A DNA stretch of 64,000 nucleotides from DTU015 sp964406505 (lineage in GTDB: Bacteria; Bacillota; Sulfobacillia; Fermentithermobacillales; Fermentithermobacillaceae), in assembly GCA_964406505.1 (NCBI GenBank), contig CAYORX010000003.1, positions 62,001-126,000 of the forward strand, given 5' to 3'. How positions within the stretch are numbered: position 1 is the first letter of the stretch; every line of letters starts with the position of its first letter. The position numbers and the translations under genes were made by a program. Under the pieces are notes generated by a model that made no database searches, had not been told where the DNA came from, and worked only from the letters and a program-made list of their open reading frames with translations. Below, one piece after another: positions 34,942-44,062 of the stretch.

Positions 34942-35763
34942 TTGAATATGGCTTTACTAGCAGAAGAAGCCACTGCAAAAGGAGTTTTTATATTCGCGCC
35001 TGAAATGATGTTTGACTTTGTTTTGATTGCCGCCATAATCATCATGGTGTACGTGATGATTCAAAGGGCTCGCGCAGGGCTTCCTGTCCGAGATATCAGG
35101 CGTATTGCAGGATTAGAAGCTATAGATGAAGCCCTTGGCCGGGCTACTGAAATGGGCAGACCTGTGCACTATACCCCGGGAATGAGTAGTTTCGGAGCCC
35201 AAATGTATGCAGGGTTAGCCGTGCTTTCTTACGTTGCAAAAATGGCGGCAGAATATGACACAAAACTTATTGTTACTACTCGAAGACCGCAGATCCATCC
35301 TGTTGCAACTGAAATTGTGAAGCAATCATATTTAGAAGCAGGAAGGCCAGATGCATTTAACCAGGACGACATACGATTTTTGTCTAGCGGCCAATTTAGT
35401 TACACTGCTGCGGTAATCGGTATGTTCCAGCGGGAACGACCTGCCGCAAACTTGATGATCGGTTATTGGATGGCAGAATCTTTGGTTTTAGCTGAGGCGG
35501 GTGCTCAAGCGGGATGCCTGCAAATTGCCGCAGACACAAATATTTATCAGATTCATTTTTTTATTGCTACATGCGACTACACACTTATTGGTGAAGAACT
35601 CTACGCAGCATCAGCTTATCTTTCAAAAGATCCAATGCTCGTTGGCACTATAGTAGCCCAAGACACGATGAAAATGGTAATAGGGGCATTAGTAATTATA
35701 GGATCGATCTGGGCAACTCTAAAAGGTGATGCGCAAGGCCTAATCGATTTCTTATCGCTTTAA
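34942..35763 (+). CDS. DUF6754-like membrane protein (module gene 1)
   Basis: A 273-residue protein with an N-terminal membrane segment (about 22-42, FDFVLIAAIIIMVYVMI), a soluble part of about 200 residues and a C-terminal membrane segment (about 245-262). The segment after the first membrane helix, PVRDIRRIAGLEAIDEALGRATEMGRPVHY, resembles proteins annotated DUF6754; this is from memory. Other landmarks: LIVTTRRPQIHPVATEIV, FSYTAAVIGMFQRERPAAN and AEAGAQAGCLQIAADTN. TTG 34942 has GGAGGTGA 6 nt upstream. It is the first of four closely spaced genes. Function unknown. Confidence 0.75.
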   Translation: MNMALLAEEATAKGVFIFAPEMMFDFVLIAAIIIMVYVMIQRARAGLPVRDIRRIAGLEAIDEALGRATEMGRPVHYTPGMSSFGAQMYAGLAVLSYVAKMAAEYDTKLIVTTRRPQIHPVATEIVKQSYLEAGRPDAFNQDDIRFLSSGQFSYTAAVIGMFQRERPAANLMIGYWMAESLVLAEAGAQAGCLQIAADTNIYQIHFFIATCDYTLIGEELYAASAYLSKDPMLVGTIVAQDTMKMVIGALVIIGSIWATLKGDAQGLIDFLSL

Positions 35764-35778
35764 TAAGGAGGGATATTT

Positions 35779-36396
35779 GTGAGAAGACAACTTCCCGTAA
35801 TTATAGTGGCTTTAGTAGCTGTTTTCGTAATGTTCGTGAAATTCGTTGATCTTGGCGAATTCAGCACAAAAGCGGTAACCCAAGCGGACCAATGGAGTCA
35901 AGTGACTTACGAATTTGCATTTTTATTAGGTGCAATTAACTTCACCCGACTACATTATAATAATGTGTCAAAAAAACGAAGCAAATGGATATATAGCGCG
36001 ATAGCACTTATAGCTATGATCGGCGCAACTCTCATCAATATGATTAACGGCGTGGACGGGGTTGTCAGTGTCTTCATAGCTAATAACATTGCTAGCGGTA
36101 TAAGCGGCTCGATCTATGCTTTATTAGGCTTTTACGTATGTTCCGCTGCTTATCGTTCATTTAAGATCAGAAATATAGAAGCCGGTATTCTCCTCGTAAC
36201 CGCAGTGATACTTATGCTTTCCCAAGCACCTATTGGTGACGCGGTATTCCCAGGTATGTCGAAAATCGGAGAGTGGATCTTAGATGTTCCTAACTCTGCA
36301 GCCTTACGTGGAATAGGTTTAGGGGCAGGAATTGGAGGATTTGCGGCATCAATTAGAGTGCTTTTAGGCCTCGAGAGAAGCTGGACAGGAAACTAA
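35779..36396 (+). CDS. Multi-pass membrane protein (module gene 2)
   Basis: A 205-residue protein with about six hydrophobic segments (about 4-24, 45-60, 72-90, 100-125, 134-152, 172-195) and a conserved-looking stretch YEFAFLLGAINFTRLHYNNVSKKRSKW after the first. It has no family I recognise. GTG 35779 follows GGAGGG with 7 nt spacing, and only 15 nt separate it from gene 1. It is probably a structural partner of genes 1, 3 and 4. Confidence 0.75.
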   Translation: MRRQLPVIIVALVAVFVMFVKFVDLGEFSTKAVTQADQWSQVTYEFAFLLGAINFTRLHYNNVSKKRSKWIYSAIALIAMIGATLINMINGVDGVVSVFIANNIASGISGSIYALLGFYVCSAAYRSFKIRNIEAGILLVTAVILMLSQAPIGDAVFPGMSKIGEWILDVPNSAALRGIGLGAGIGGFAASIRVLLGLERSWTGN

Positions 36397-36415
36397 TGAA
36401 AGGGGGTTCGTCCTT

Positions 36416-37252
36416 ATGAATTGGGAGAAGTTAGAGAATATTGATGTTAGGATCCTTTATGGACTCGTCCTGGCATGTCTAATCATACCTATGTTCAAGC
36501 CTATTGGTTTGCCAATAGCAATTTCGGAAAATTCTAGAAAAGTGTACGATACTATTGAGAATTTACCGGACGGTTCGATAATTTGGGTTTCTCATGACAC
36601 GGGTACAGGTAATGCACCCGAACTCAACCCCGCATTAACCGCATTCGCTAGGCAGGCATTCCGAAAAGATTGCAAAATTGTAGCCACAGCACTGATGAAT
36701 GAATTGATAGGTCCTACTTATGTTCAAGAATACATAGGGGAAGTTGCAGACGAGATGGGTAAAGAATACGGAGTGGATTGGGTCAATATCGGTTTTAGGC
36801 TAAGCCCCGAGGCTACCATGAAAATGTTAGCAGAAGATGTGTGGGAAGCTGTTAACGGTGTTGACTGGAAAGGTACGCCTCTTGACGAGTTTCCTTTGAT
36901 GAAAGATGTTAGATCTTTTCGTAACGATGTGGATCTTCTATTTACGACAATGGTAGGAACACCCGGGGCTTTTCAATGGATCAGATACATTGGCGAACCG
37001 TTAAAAATACCTATAACAGGCAGCGCTTCTTTGACTATGTACGCAGGCGTGCAACATTATATCCGTTCAGGTCAATTACAAGGTTATCTTGGTGGACTTA
37101 GAGGCGCAGCTGAATATGAACAACTAGTTGGATTTGCCGGTCAAGGACTTTCCGGTATGGATGCCCAATCTATGGGACACCTTACCATAATAATATTTTT
37201 GATTTTCGGTAATGTTGGGTATTTCATGAAACAAAAAGCAAACAGGCAATAA
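36416..37252 (+). CDS. Membrane-anchored protein with soluble central domain (module gene 3)
   Basis: A 278-residue protein. It has one N-terminal membrane segment (about 13-33), a soluble domain of about 215 residues and one C-terminal membrane segment (about 254-271), the same topology as gene 1. Landmarks: IIWVSHDTGTGNAPELNPAL, CKIVATALMNELIGPTYVQ, GVDWVNIGFRLSPEATMKM, and LFTTMVGTPGAFQWIRYIG. The domain alternates strands and helices (WVSHD, IVATAL, VNIGF, LLFTTM), suggesting a Rossmann-like fold; this is inference. ATG 36416 follows AAAGGGGG. No family recognised. Confidence 0.75.
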   Translation: MNWEKLENIDVRILYGLVLACLIIPMFKPIGLPIAISENSRKVYDTIENLPDGSIIWVSHDTGTGNAPELNPALTAFARQAFRKDCKIVATALMNELIGPTYVQEYIGEVADEMGKEYGVDWVNIGFRLSPEATMKMLAEDVWEAVNGVDWKGTPLDEFPLMKDVRSFRNDVDLLFTTMVGTPGAFQWIRYIGEPLKIPITGSASLTMYAGVQHYIRSGQLQGYLGGLRGAAEYEQLVGFAGQGLSGMDAQSMGHLTIIIFLIFGNVGYFMKQKANRQ

Positions 37253-37270
37253 GCGAAGGGAGGTATATTT

Positions 37271-37876
37271 GTGGACATTGATATGCTTGGTAATATAACT
37301 ATGTCGATTTGTATCCTTATGGCATGGTCTTACTTGTATAAAGAAAACCCTATTTATAACTTTGCTGAACATCTTTATGTTGGTATTACGGTAGGGCGTG
37401 GAATAGCGTATACTTTAGAAGTTGAGCTAAAACCCCGCGTACTCGATCAAATGATCGGTGAGGGACGTTGGAGTTTACTTATACCTGCCATCATAGGATG
37501 CCTCATTTATTTTAGATTCATTAGAGGATATGAATGGATAAGCAGAATATGTATGGGATTTTGGATTGGGTATGGTGTAGGAAACCATCTGGGCTTTAGT
37601 CCAGCATCATATATGACACAAATGTTTAATACGTTTATCAATCTAAATACCATTAACAACTTAATCTATTTCATAATAGTAGTCGGAGTTATGTGGTATT
37701 TTATCTTTACCATACAAAGAGAATCAGGACCTTTACATCACGCGTCAATGTTTGGCCGATATGCAATGATGTTGGCATTCGGATCAGCCTACGGCTCTAT
37801 CACCATGGCGTACCTGTCTTTGATTATTGGCCGATTACAAATAATACTTAGAGATACGCTGCAATTAGTTCAATAA
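37271..37876 (+). CDS. Multi-pass membrane protein (module gene 4)
   Basis: A 201-residue protein with about five or six hydrophobic segments, starting MDIDMLGNITMSICILMAWSY. The loop NPIYNFAEHLYVGITVGRGIAY follows the first helix, and GFWIGYGVGNHLGFSP the third. No known motif recognised. GTG 37271 follows GGGAGG with about 7 nt spacing; the gap after gene 3 is 18 nt. A terminator follows, closing the operon. Confidence 0.75.
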   Translation: MDIDMLGNITMSICILMAWSYLYKENPIYNFAEHLYVGITVGRGIAYTLEVELKPRVLDQMIGEGRWSLLIPAIIGCLIYFRFIRGYEWISRICMGFWIGYGVGNHLGFSPASYMTQMFNTFINLNTINNLIYFIIVVGVMWYFIFTIQRESGPLHHASMFGRYAMMLAFGSAYGSITMAYLSLIIGRLQIILRDTLQLVQ

Positions 37877-37894
37877 CATTTTGTTTTTGACAGA

Positions 37895-37925
37895 GGGGCA
37901 GGCTGTTTTCAGTCGGCCCCCTTTT
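37895..37925 (+). terminator. Terminator of the membrane module
   Basis: GGGGCAGGCT pairs imperfectly with AGTCGGCCCC, followed by CTTTT. It lies 19 nt after the stop of gene 4 and marks 34942-37925 as one transcription unit. Confidence 0.8.
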
Positions 37926-38050
37926 AATCGTGTCAGGCCAATAGTTTTTCCGCTAAAGAAGGATTCTTCTTAGATTTTATGAAATTTAGATAAAGTAAAT
38001 TGTATTGTTTACTTCATCCAAATGAACTAAATGAAAGTGAGGAATCTTTT

Positions 38051-38542
38051 ATGTTATCTCAAATTGTTTCAAGCCCGATTGGCCCTTTGAAACTGACTGT
38101 GAAAGATTGTTTCATTATAGGCCTTGAATTTTTTAAAGAACAAAACAAATTCTATTATGTTGATTCGACAAAAAACATAAATTTAAACGATAGCAACGAT
38201 ATTAGAACATTAAAACAGGCAAAACACGAACTCGAAAAATATTTTGCCGGTCAGTTGCGCCAGTTTACTGTCCCCGTTAAATTCTCTGGCCCTCCCTTCT
38301 ATCAAAAAGTGTGGAGGCTTTTACAAGATATCGATTACGGGGAAACAAAAACATATAAAGAACTAGCTAAATCAGCGGGATCTCCCAAGGCAGCCAGGGC
38401 CGTAGGAAGTGCTTGTGCAGCCAACCCTATCGTCATAATTGTACCTTGTCACCGGGTGTTGGCCCAATCAAGCCTAGGTGGTTTCGGGGGTGGACTTGCT
38501 ACTAAGCGGTGGCTTTTGGAATTAGAGTCAAAAACAAATTAA
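38051..38542 (+). CDS. Methylated-DNA--protein-cysteine methyltransferase
   Basis: A 163-residue suicide repair protein removing O6-alkyl groups from guanine. Seen: the helix-turn-helix region YGETKTYKELAKSAGSPKAARAVG, the active site PIVIIVPCHRVL with the acceptor Cys, and GGFGGGLATKRWLLELE. The N-terminal ribonuclease-like domain is present (about 1-80). ATG 38051 is chosen because it gives the usual MLSQIVSSPIGPL start with GTGAGGA upstream; the frame opens at 38000 without a binding site. Confidence 0.95.
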   Translation: MLSQIVSSPIGPLKLTVKDCFIIGLEFFKEQNKFYYVDSTKNINLNDSNDIRTLKQAKHELEKYFAGQLRQFTVPVKFSGPPFYQKVWRLLQDIDYGETKTYKELAKSAGSPKAARAVGSACAANPIVIIVPCHRVLAQSSLGGFGGGLATKRWLLELESKTN

Positions 38543-38550
38543 CAAAACTC

Positions 38551-38577
38551 AGGCCGAGTATAAAACTCGACCTTTTA
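38551..38577 (+). terminator. Terminator after the methyltransferase
   Basis: AGGCCGAGT pairs with ACTCGACCT with one mismatch, loop ATAAA, then TTTT. It lies between convergent genes. Confidence 0.65.
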
Positions 38578-38594
38578 TGTTTTGTTGATATGAA

Positions 38595-40010
38595 TTAATC
38601 AAAAAATCTATCGAAAGGAAATTCTTGGCCTTCCGGAAAAGGACATCTGTAAGGCGAATCCTTCGTTTTTACTTTAAACTCGCTCCATGCCTGTTCAATT
38701 AATTCAGGATTTTCGATAAGTTTTAGGCCGCATAGAGCCATACTTTTTGCTGCGACCAACATTCCTTTATGGCCTATGGAGCTACCGGCGGAGGCGCAAT
38801 ATTGCCACGAATGTCCTGGACATCCAATGGGTATTGCCGCCGCCGACATTTGAACAGTAGGCGCGATCCAACTTACATCTCCTACATCGGTTGAACCTCC
38901 ACCTGACCTGCCTTTACCTCGAGGAGGCATTAATGTCGTATGAAGGGTTTGTTCCTTAAGTTCTGGAAACTCTTGAAAAATTGGGCTTTCATGCAAATTC
39001 TTTACCGCCGACGTATCGAAAGTTTGTGCTAATTCTTTTGCAAATTCAAGATCTCCTTCGTCAAATTGCGGGGGCCCTACTTCTTGAAGTGAATCCCACA
39101 TAACATCTGCAAGCACTTCGTTTAAAAGCACATTGTAGCATCCGGTAAGAAAATCGATTTCAAAAGTAGTGCCGTTGATCAATGCAGAACCCTTTGCAAT
39201 ATCAATAAGTCTTTGGTAAATCTCTTCAACTTGATCTCGCCGGGGAGCCCTTACAAAATACCAAACTTCTGCAAAAGCGGGCACCACATTTGGTTGTCCG
39301 CCACCTGACGTGATTACATAATGGACAGAGGCATCTTTTATTATGTGTTCACGCAAATAGTTGGCGCCGATATTCATTATTTCAACTGAATCAAGTGCAG
39401 AACGTCCATTATGTGGATCACCAGCAGCATGCGCGGTTTTACCGAAAAATTGAAATCTGGCAGAATTGATTGCTGTGCCGCTGCTAAGTCTAACAGTGTT
39501 CATCGAACTTGGGTGCCAGCTGATCGCAATATCTAGGTCAGAAAATAATCCTTCGCGTGCCATATAGACTTTCCCTGCTAACACCTCTTCAGCCGGGCAG
39601 CCATAGTATCTGATGGTGCCAGTTTGTCCTTTGCATTCAAGCATTTCTTTTAAAGCAAGTGCAGCCCCAAGCGAAGCAGTCCCCAATAGATTATGTCCAC
39701 ACCCATGGCCGGGATCGCCCTCCACTCTTGGTTCTTTTTTCGCCATCACCTTTTGCGATAAACCTGCTAAGGCATCATATTCGCCAAGAAACCCGATTAA
39801 AGGTTTGCCTTTTCCCCATTCAGCGACAAGGGCTGTAGGAATGCCTCCAGCACCCCTAGTAACGGTGAAACCTTGTTTTTCAAGATAGTCAGCCTGCACT
39901 TTCATTGAATGCGTCTCGCGAAACCCTAGTTCAGAATAGTCCCAAACTGCATTAGCAATATCAATTAGGTCTTTAGCTCTTTGGTCTACCAAATTCAAAA
40001 TGTTTGCCAC
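38595..40010 (-). CDS. M20-family amidohydrolase (AbgB-like)
   Basis: A 471-residue metallopeptidase-fold hydrolase resembling the B subunit of p-aminobenzoyl-glutamate hydrolase. Seen: IGFLGEYDALAGLSQ, GHGCGHNLLGTASLGAA with metal-binding Cys/His, YYGCPAEEVLAGK, AISWHPSSMNTV, and TAHAAGDPHNGRSALD (dimerisation domain). GGGAGGT within the longer frame points to GTG 40010; the ATG at 40025 contains that site and is unlikely. AbgA is absent, so the substrate (an N-acyl or peptide-like amino acid) is unknown. Confidence 0.92.
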   Translation of the reverse strand: MANILNLVDQRAKDLIDIANAVWDYSELGFRETHSMKVQADYLEKQGFTVTRGAGGIPTALVAEWGKGKPLIGFLGEYDALAGLSQKVMAKKEPRVEGDPGHGCGHNLLGTASLGAALALKEMLECKGQTGTIRYYGCPAEEVLAGKVYMAREGLFSDLDIAISWHPSSMNTVRLSSGTAINSARFQFFGKTAHAAGDPHNGRSALDSVEIMNIGANYLREHIIKDASVHYVITSGGGQPNVVPAFAEVWYFVRAPRRDQVEEIYQRLIDIAKGSALINGTTFEIDFLTGCYNVLLNEVLADVMWDSLQEVGPPQFDEGDLEFAKELAQTFDTSAVKNLHESPIFQEFPELKEQTLHTTLMPPRGKGRSGGGSTDVGDVSWIAPTVQMSAAAIPIGCPGHSWQYCASAGSSIGHKGMLVAAKSMALCGLKLIENPELIEQAWSEFKVKTKDSPYRCPFPEGQEFPFDRFFD

Positions 40011-40135
40011 AACAAAACCTCCCATATGCTTGAATTCAGATATTATAGGTTCATCATGAAAATTTGGTTGATCATTGTATTTCCTTCATTACTTCAACTT
40101 CTTCATTGGAATGTCTTTTCCTGCATTAGCCTCGT

Positions 40136-41494
40136 TTACCAAATACCTAAAATTCGACATGCTACTTGGAAGTAGATTAAAAGACCTACCGCATCAACAA
40201 CAGTAGTGATAAGGGGCGCCGAAACTACTGCGGGATCAACACCAAATTTGGCACCTATTAAAGGTAAAGTTGCCCCTACAGTTGAACTCACGATCAAAAT
40301 CACTACCAAAGCTATGGAAACTGTAAGCGCCACGGCGGGACAACCACCGATAGCCCACGAGAAAAAGAACCCCGCTCCACCCATAGACAAGCCTAACATC
40401 GCGCCTACGCGCAATTCTTTCCACAAAATTCGGCCTAGATCTTTGAGCGTTACCTCGCCTAACGCCATAGCCCTGATAACAAGAGTTGATGCTTGTGAAC
40501 CTGAGTTTCCGCCTGTGTCTGTTAGTAATGGTATGAAAAATGTAAGTGCTACCATTTGGCCAAGCACGTCTTCATAAGCTTTTAATATGTTGCCTGTAAA
40601 TGCTTCTGCTATAAATAGCACCAGAAGCCAACCAACTCTTTTCTTGACTAAATTTATTAATGAGGAACTCATATAAGGTTCATCTAAGGGTTGGCTTCCG
40701 CCTAGTAGATGAATGTCCTCTGTGTCTTCCTCTTCGATAACATCTACAATATCATCTATCGCAATTACACCCACGAGATGCCCGTCATCGTCTGTTACCG
40801 GAAGCGCAACAAAATCATACTGGCTTAATAATTTAGCAGCTTCTTCCTGGTCAGTATGCACAGGTACAGAAATGACTTTACTATACATAATGTCTGATAC
40901 AAGGGTATCTGGTTTACTCAAAAGTATTTCTTTCAAAGAAGTTACTCCGGTTAACCGCCCTTGCAAATCTACTACATAGACATAGTTAGTAATATTTGCT
41001 TCTCTGCCAACCTTCCTAAATCGTTGGATTACTTGTTCGGCGCTCCATTCTTCCCGCACCGCAATGTAATCTAAAGACATTAATCCCCCTGCAGAATCGT
41101 CAGGATACTTCATAAGCATCGTAATATCATCACGATCTTTTTCGGGGATTCGCTTTAAAATTTGTTGTGCTTGGCGCGGATGAATAGCTAGAACTAAGTC
41201 AGTCGCAGCATCGTCAGACAGATCAATAAGTATACTTCTAGCCACAGAATCTTCAGAGTGATCGAGTAATCTATACTGCTCATCGTAATCCAAGTGTTCT
41301 AGCGCTTCAGCAGCAATGTCTGAAGGCGCTAAAGCCAAAATCTTTAATTGTTCTGATTCATCTAATTCCTTAAGCAAAGTAGCGATATCGAATGGTTGCA
41401 GCTCTTGAAGGAAATCTTTGAGTTCATCATCGGATTTGGAAAATAGCATGACCTGAATTGATTCTTTTAAGGAACGGCTAGCCATGGGCTCCAT
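40136..41494 (-). CDS. mgtE: Magnesium transporter MgtE
   Basis: A 452-residue Mg2+ channel. Order: N-domain with superhelical repeats (about 10-130, ATLLKELDESEQLKILAL), CBS pair (about 135-255, VSDIMYSKVISVPVHT, DDDGHLVGVIAIDDIVDVIEEE), plug helix, and a five-helix membrane domain (about 285-452) with LTDTGGNSGSQASTLVIRAMALGE and VDPAVVSAPLITTVVDAVG. ATG 41494 has GGAGG 8 nt upstream; the frame opens at 41503. No M-box riboswitch was seen in the 390-nt upstream region, but a 22-bp inverted repeat is. Confidence 0.96.
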   Translation of the reverse strand: MEPMASRSLKESIQVMLFSKSDDELKDFLQELQPFDIATLLKELDESEQLKILALAPSDIAAEALEHLDYDEQYRLLDHSEDSVARSILIDLSDDAATDLVLAIHPRQAQQILKRIPEKDRDDITMLMKYPDDSAGGLMSLDYIAVREEWSAEQVIQRFRKVGREANITNYVYVVDLQGRLTGVTSLKEILLSKPDTLVSDIMYSKVISVPVHTDQEEAAKLLSQYDFVALPVTDDDGHLVGVIAIDDIVDVIEEEDTEDIHLLGGSQPLDEPYMSSSLINLVKKRVGWLLVLFIAEAFTGNILKAYEDVLGQMVALTFFIPLLTDTGGNSGSQASTLVIRAMALGEVTLKDLGRILWKELRVGAMLGLSMGGAGFFFSWAIGGCPAVALTVSIALVVILIVSSTVGATLPLIGAKFGVDPAVVSAPLITTVVDAVGLLIYFQVACRILGIW

Positions 41495-41883
41495 TAACCT
41501 CACCTCCAGGTGTTATGTGTATCTTAAAAATGTTTCGGGACGATACTTTTTACTACGTTTCTAATAAAAGTTTTGGCATCGCTTGCATTTCCCGGAGGTT
41601 ATATTAACTAAATGAATAAGCAAACGGCTTCAATTCAAGGTAGACACATCATGACATCCCACATAAAATCTCGCAATAAAAATGGGGGCACGGTGCAGAC
41701 AACCTCCCGGATTTGCAATTTGCCCAAAATCTCGGGTAAAAAATGGAACAGTTCAAATTTCAGTAAAATTTTGCATCTACTAGGTCCAGGGTCCACTCCA
41801 TACCACCACCTTTATAGAGTTAGATTCAATAGAGTTAAGCCTTATTGTATACCTTATCAAGTATACAGCAATGAAGAATTAAA
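41495..41883 (-). other. Upstream region of mgtE
   Basis: A spacer of about 390 bp between ytaF and mgtE. Minus strand boxes TTGCTG and TACAAT with 16-bp spacing near 41850-41870 could be a promoter, and they overlap the inverted repeat at 41846-41867. The 91-codon plus-strand frame here is not convincing. The M-box consensus is not visible. Confidence 0.4.
41846..41867. repeat. 22-bp inverted repeat, candidate operator
   Basis: TGTATAC and GTATACA arms separated by CTTATCAA. It sits 17 nt downstream of ytaF and in the likely promoter of mgtE. There is no T-run, so it is not a terminator. Confidence 0.5.
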
Positions 41884-42576
41884 CTAAAATAAACCTAACA
41901 ATTTTAAAACTCCGATAATTATCAAAACAAACCCACTAAGGACTTGGTTATATTGTATGTTGTGTGCGACTGCAAATCGTTTACCTAAAATAGTTCCTAA
42001 AAATACGAAAAATGGTGAAGCAAATGCTGCAATTGGGATTATATGCAATGAAATGCCTACCATTGACGCCCCAAATCCCGCAGCAAAAGCATCTAATCCT
42101 AATGCGACACTCAAAAGCCAAGCCTCGCCTGCGTCAATGCTACCCGACAAATCCCTATCGGCTTTCAACGGTTCGTTGAGTATGTCTGCTACATTTTGCA
42201 TCAAGCTGTTTTTGATCTTATGTTGAGGATAGATGACACCGCTTCGTTCAACCACCGAACAATTGGTATGGTCTGTTTGGTGAAAAAATCGTGTGGCGAC
42301 TTTTTGGTACTGTTGTATGATTTGCCATATTCCCAAAGCGATTAAAATCGATGCACCTAAATAAACTCCCGTGTTATGGGAGATCACCGATGCGAAAAAT
42401 TTGCCAGAAATCATAGAAGTCCCTATCATTGTGCCAGAACAAATGCCAATTTTCCAATAATGATCATAGTTGATATCAAACCTTTTAAGCGAATAAGCAA
42501 TTCCTACTATAAAACCATCAAAACTTAGAATTAGCCCAACACTTAAAGCAGGTATTAACGAGCGAAATATTTTCAA
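41884..42576 (-). CDS. ytaF: Sporulation membrane protein YtaF (MntP-like)
   Basis: A 230-residue membrane protein of the MntP/YtaF family with about six membrane segments. The two half-repeats are visible: SVGLILSFDGFIVGIAYSLK and LSVALGLDAFAAGFGASMVG, each with the Asp that marks the MntP-type transporter. A charged central loop (about 110-150) follows the third segment. TTG 42576 has GGGGGG 6 nt upstream; the frame opens at 42621 without a site. YtaF is widespread in spore-formers; a transport function is inferred from MntP. Confidence 0.85.
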   Translation of the reverse strand: MKIFRSLIPALSVGLILSFDGFIVGIAYSLKRFDINYDHYWKIGICSGTMIGTSMISGKFFASVISHNTGVYLGASILIALGIWQIIQQYQKVATRFFHQTDHTNCSVVERSGVIYPQHKIKNSLMQNVADILNEPLKADRDLSGSIDAGEAWLLSVALGLDAFAAGFGASMVGISLHIIPIAAFASPFFVFLGTILGKRFAVAHNIQYNQVLSGFVLIIIGVLKLLGLF

Positions 42577-42679
42577 ATCTAGCCCCCCACACACTGCAAA
42601 ACCAATCCAATGTATGGGCAAGGGCTTGTTAAGGTTACTTAATATAGTCTACCTAAGCTTTTAAATCCCTAAAAACGAT

Positions 42680-43969
42680 CTATGTTTGAAATACATTTCT
42701 CAATGTAAGTGATTCTTTCCTGCCCCTTCCTAAGGAAATTATGGCCGGCTTTAGACCAGTATTACTCGATATAAATTCAATAAACCGGCGGGCGTTAGGA
42801 TGTAAGTCTTCAAGGGATTTAGCACTTGGATCAATTTCGGGCCAACCTTGGAATTCTTCATAGACCGGTTTGCATTCATTCAATCCTTCGAGGCTTAAAG
42901 GAAAATGAGTGATTATTCTTCCATTGTGATTATAAGCATATGCCACCTTAACCTTGTCCAATCCTGATAACGTATCTAATTTTGTAAGGGCAATTCCGGT
43001 CAGTCCATTGATGACAGCGGCGTAGTTAATCATTGTCAGATCTAGCCATCCAATTCTTCTAGGTCTTCCAGTTGTAACACCATATTCTTGCCCTGTTTCA
43101 CGAATCCATTTACCTGTTTCGCAGAAGAGTTCTGTAGGAAACGGGCCGTCACCTACTCGTGATGTATATGCCTTGACTACAGCAATAACTTCGTTAATCC
43201 TAGTTGGTCCAACACCCGCGCCAATACATGCTCCTCCGGATATAGGGTGGCTAGAAGTTACATAAGGATAGGTTCCGTGATCAAGATCTAAAAATGTTCC
43301 TTGAGCACCTTCAAACAAGACTTTTTTACCTTTATCAATCGCCTTATTGACGATTATTGCGGTATCAGTAATATATGGTTCTAAAATTTTAGCAGCCTGC
43401 AGATAAGACTCGAGGATAGGTTCAACATTTAAGGATTCGCTGCGGTAAACGTGCTTGAATATCCGGTTCTTGTCTCGAACATTTGCTTCAAGTTTGCTGG
43501 CAAATACGCTCGGTTTGAGCAAATCACCAATTTGAATGCCTACTCGAGCGGCCTTATCCATGTATGCAGGACCTACCCCTTTTAAAGTAGTACCTAATTT
43601 GCTTTCACCCATTGTTTCTTCTTGCAAAGCATCTAAAATTCGATGATAAGGCATAATCATGTGTGCACGTGAGCTAATACGGAGCCCTGTAACCTTACGC
43701 CCCTTTTCTTGAAATTGTTGGATTTCTGAAACTAGCACTTCTGGATCAACGACGACTCCATTACCTATAACAGATATTTTATCAGGATACAAAATCCCGG
43801 AGGGAAGTAAATGAAGTTGGAATACCTCATCGTCAACTACAACCGTATGTCCGGCATTTGGCCCACCTTGATACCTTACGATCACATCTGCTTCAAGAGC
43901 AAGGTAATCAGTGATTTTTCCTTTGCCTTCGTCGCCCCATTGACTTCCTACAACAACAACTGTCGACAT
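42680..43969 (-). CDS. purA: Adenylosuccinate synthetase
   Basis: A 429-residue GTP-dependent enzyme of AMP synthesis joining IMP and aspartate. Seen: VVVGSQWGDEGKGKITDYLA (P-loop with catalytic Asp), GPNAGHTVVV with the catalytic His, LKGVGPAYMDKAARVGI, FEGAQGTFLDLDHGTYPYVT, GVTTGRPRRIGWLDL and LTKLDTLSG. Length is normal. It is not next to other purine genes here. Confidence 0.97.
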   Translation of the reverse strand: MSTVVVVGSQWGDEGKGKITDYLALEADVIVRYQGGPNAGHTVVVDDEVFQLHLLPSGILYPDKISVIGNGVVVDPEVLVSEIQQFQEKGRKVTGLRISSRAHMIMPYHRILDALQEETMGESKLGTTLKGVGPAYMDKAARVGIQIGDLLKPSVFASKLEANVRDKNRIFKHVYRSESLNVEPILESYLQAAKILEPYITDTAIIVNKAIDKGKKVLFEGAQGTFLDLDHGTYPYVTSSHPISGGACIGAGVGPTRINEVIAVVKAYTSRVGDGPFPTELFCETGKWIRETGQEYGVTTGRPRRIGWLDLTMINYAAVINGLTGIALTKLDTLSGLDKVKVAYAYNHNGRIITHFPLSLEGLNECKPVYEEFQGWPEIDPSAKSLEDLHPNARRFIEFISSNTGLKPAIISLGRGRKESLTLRNVFQT

Positions 43970-44062
43970 ATTTTCGGGTGTGTTACCCGTTCCCTCCTTC
44001 TAGTCTTCTACTTACGACTCTATATGGAAAAATTTATTTTCCGTATCTTGCGGAATTTTAGT

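Noticed and set aside
41495..41883. M-box magnesium riboswitch upstream of mgtE
   Set aside because: Searched for because of mgtE, but the conserved boxes were not found on the minus strand.
41612..41887. 91-codon plus-strand frame between mgtE and ytaF
   Set aside because: Poor spacing to GGAGG, no protein-like composition, and it runs antisense through the likely mgtE promoter and ends over the ytaF stop.
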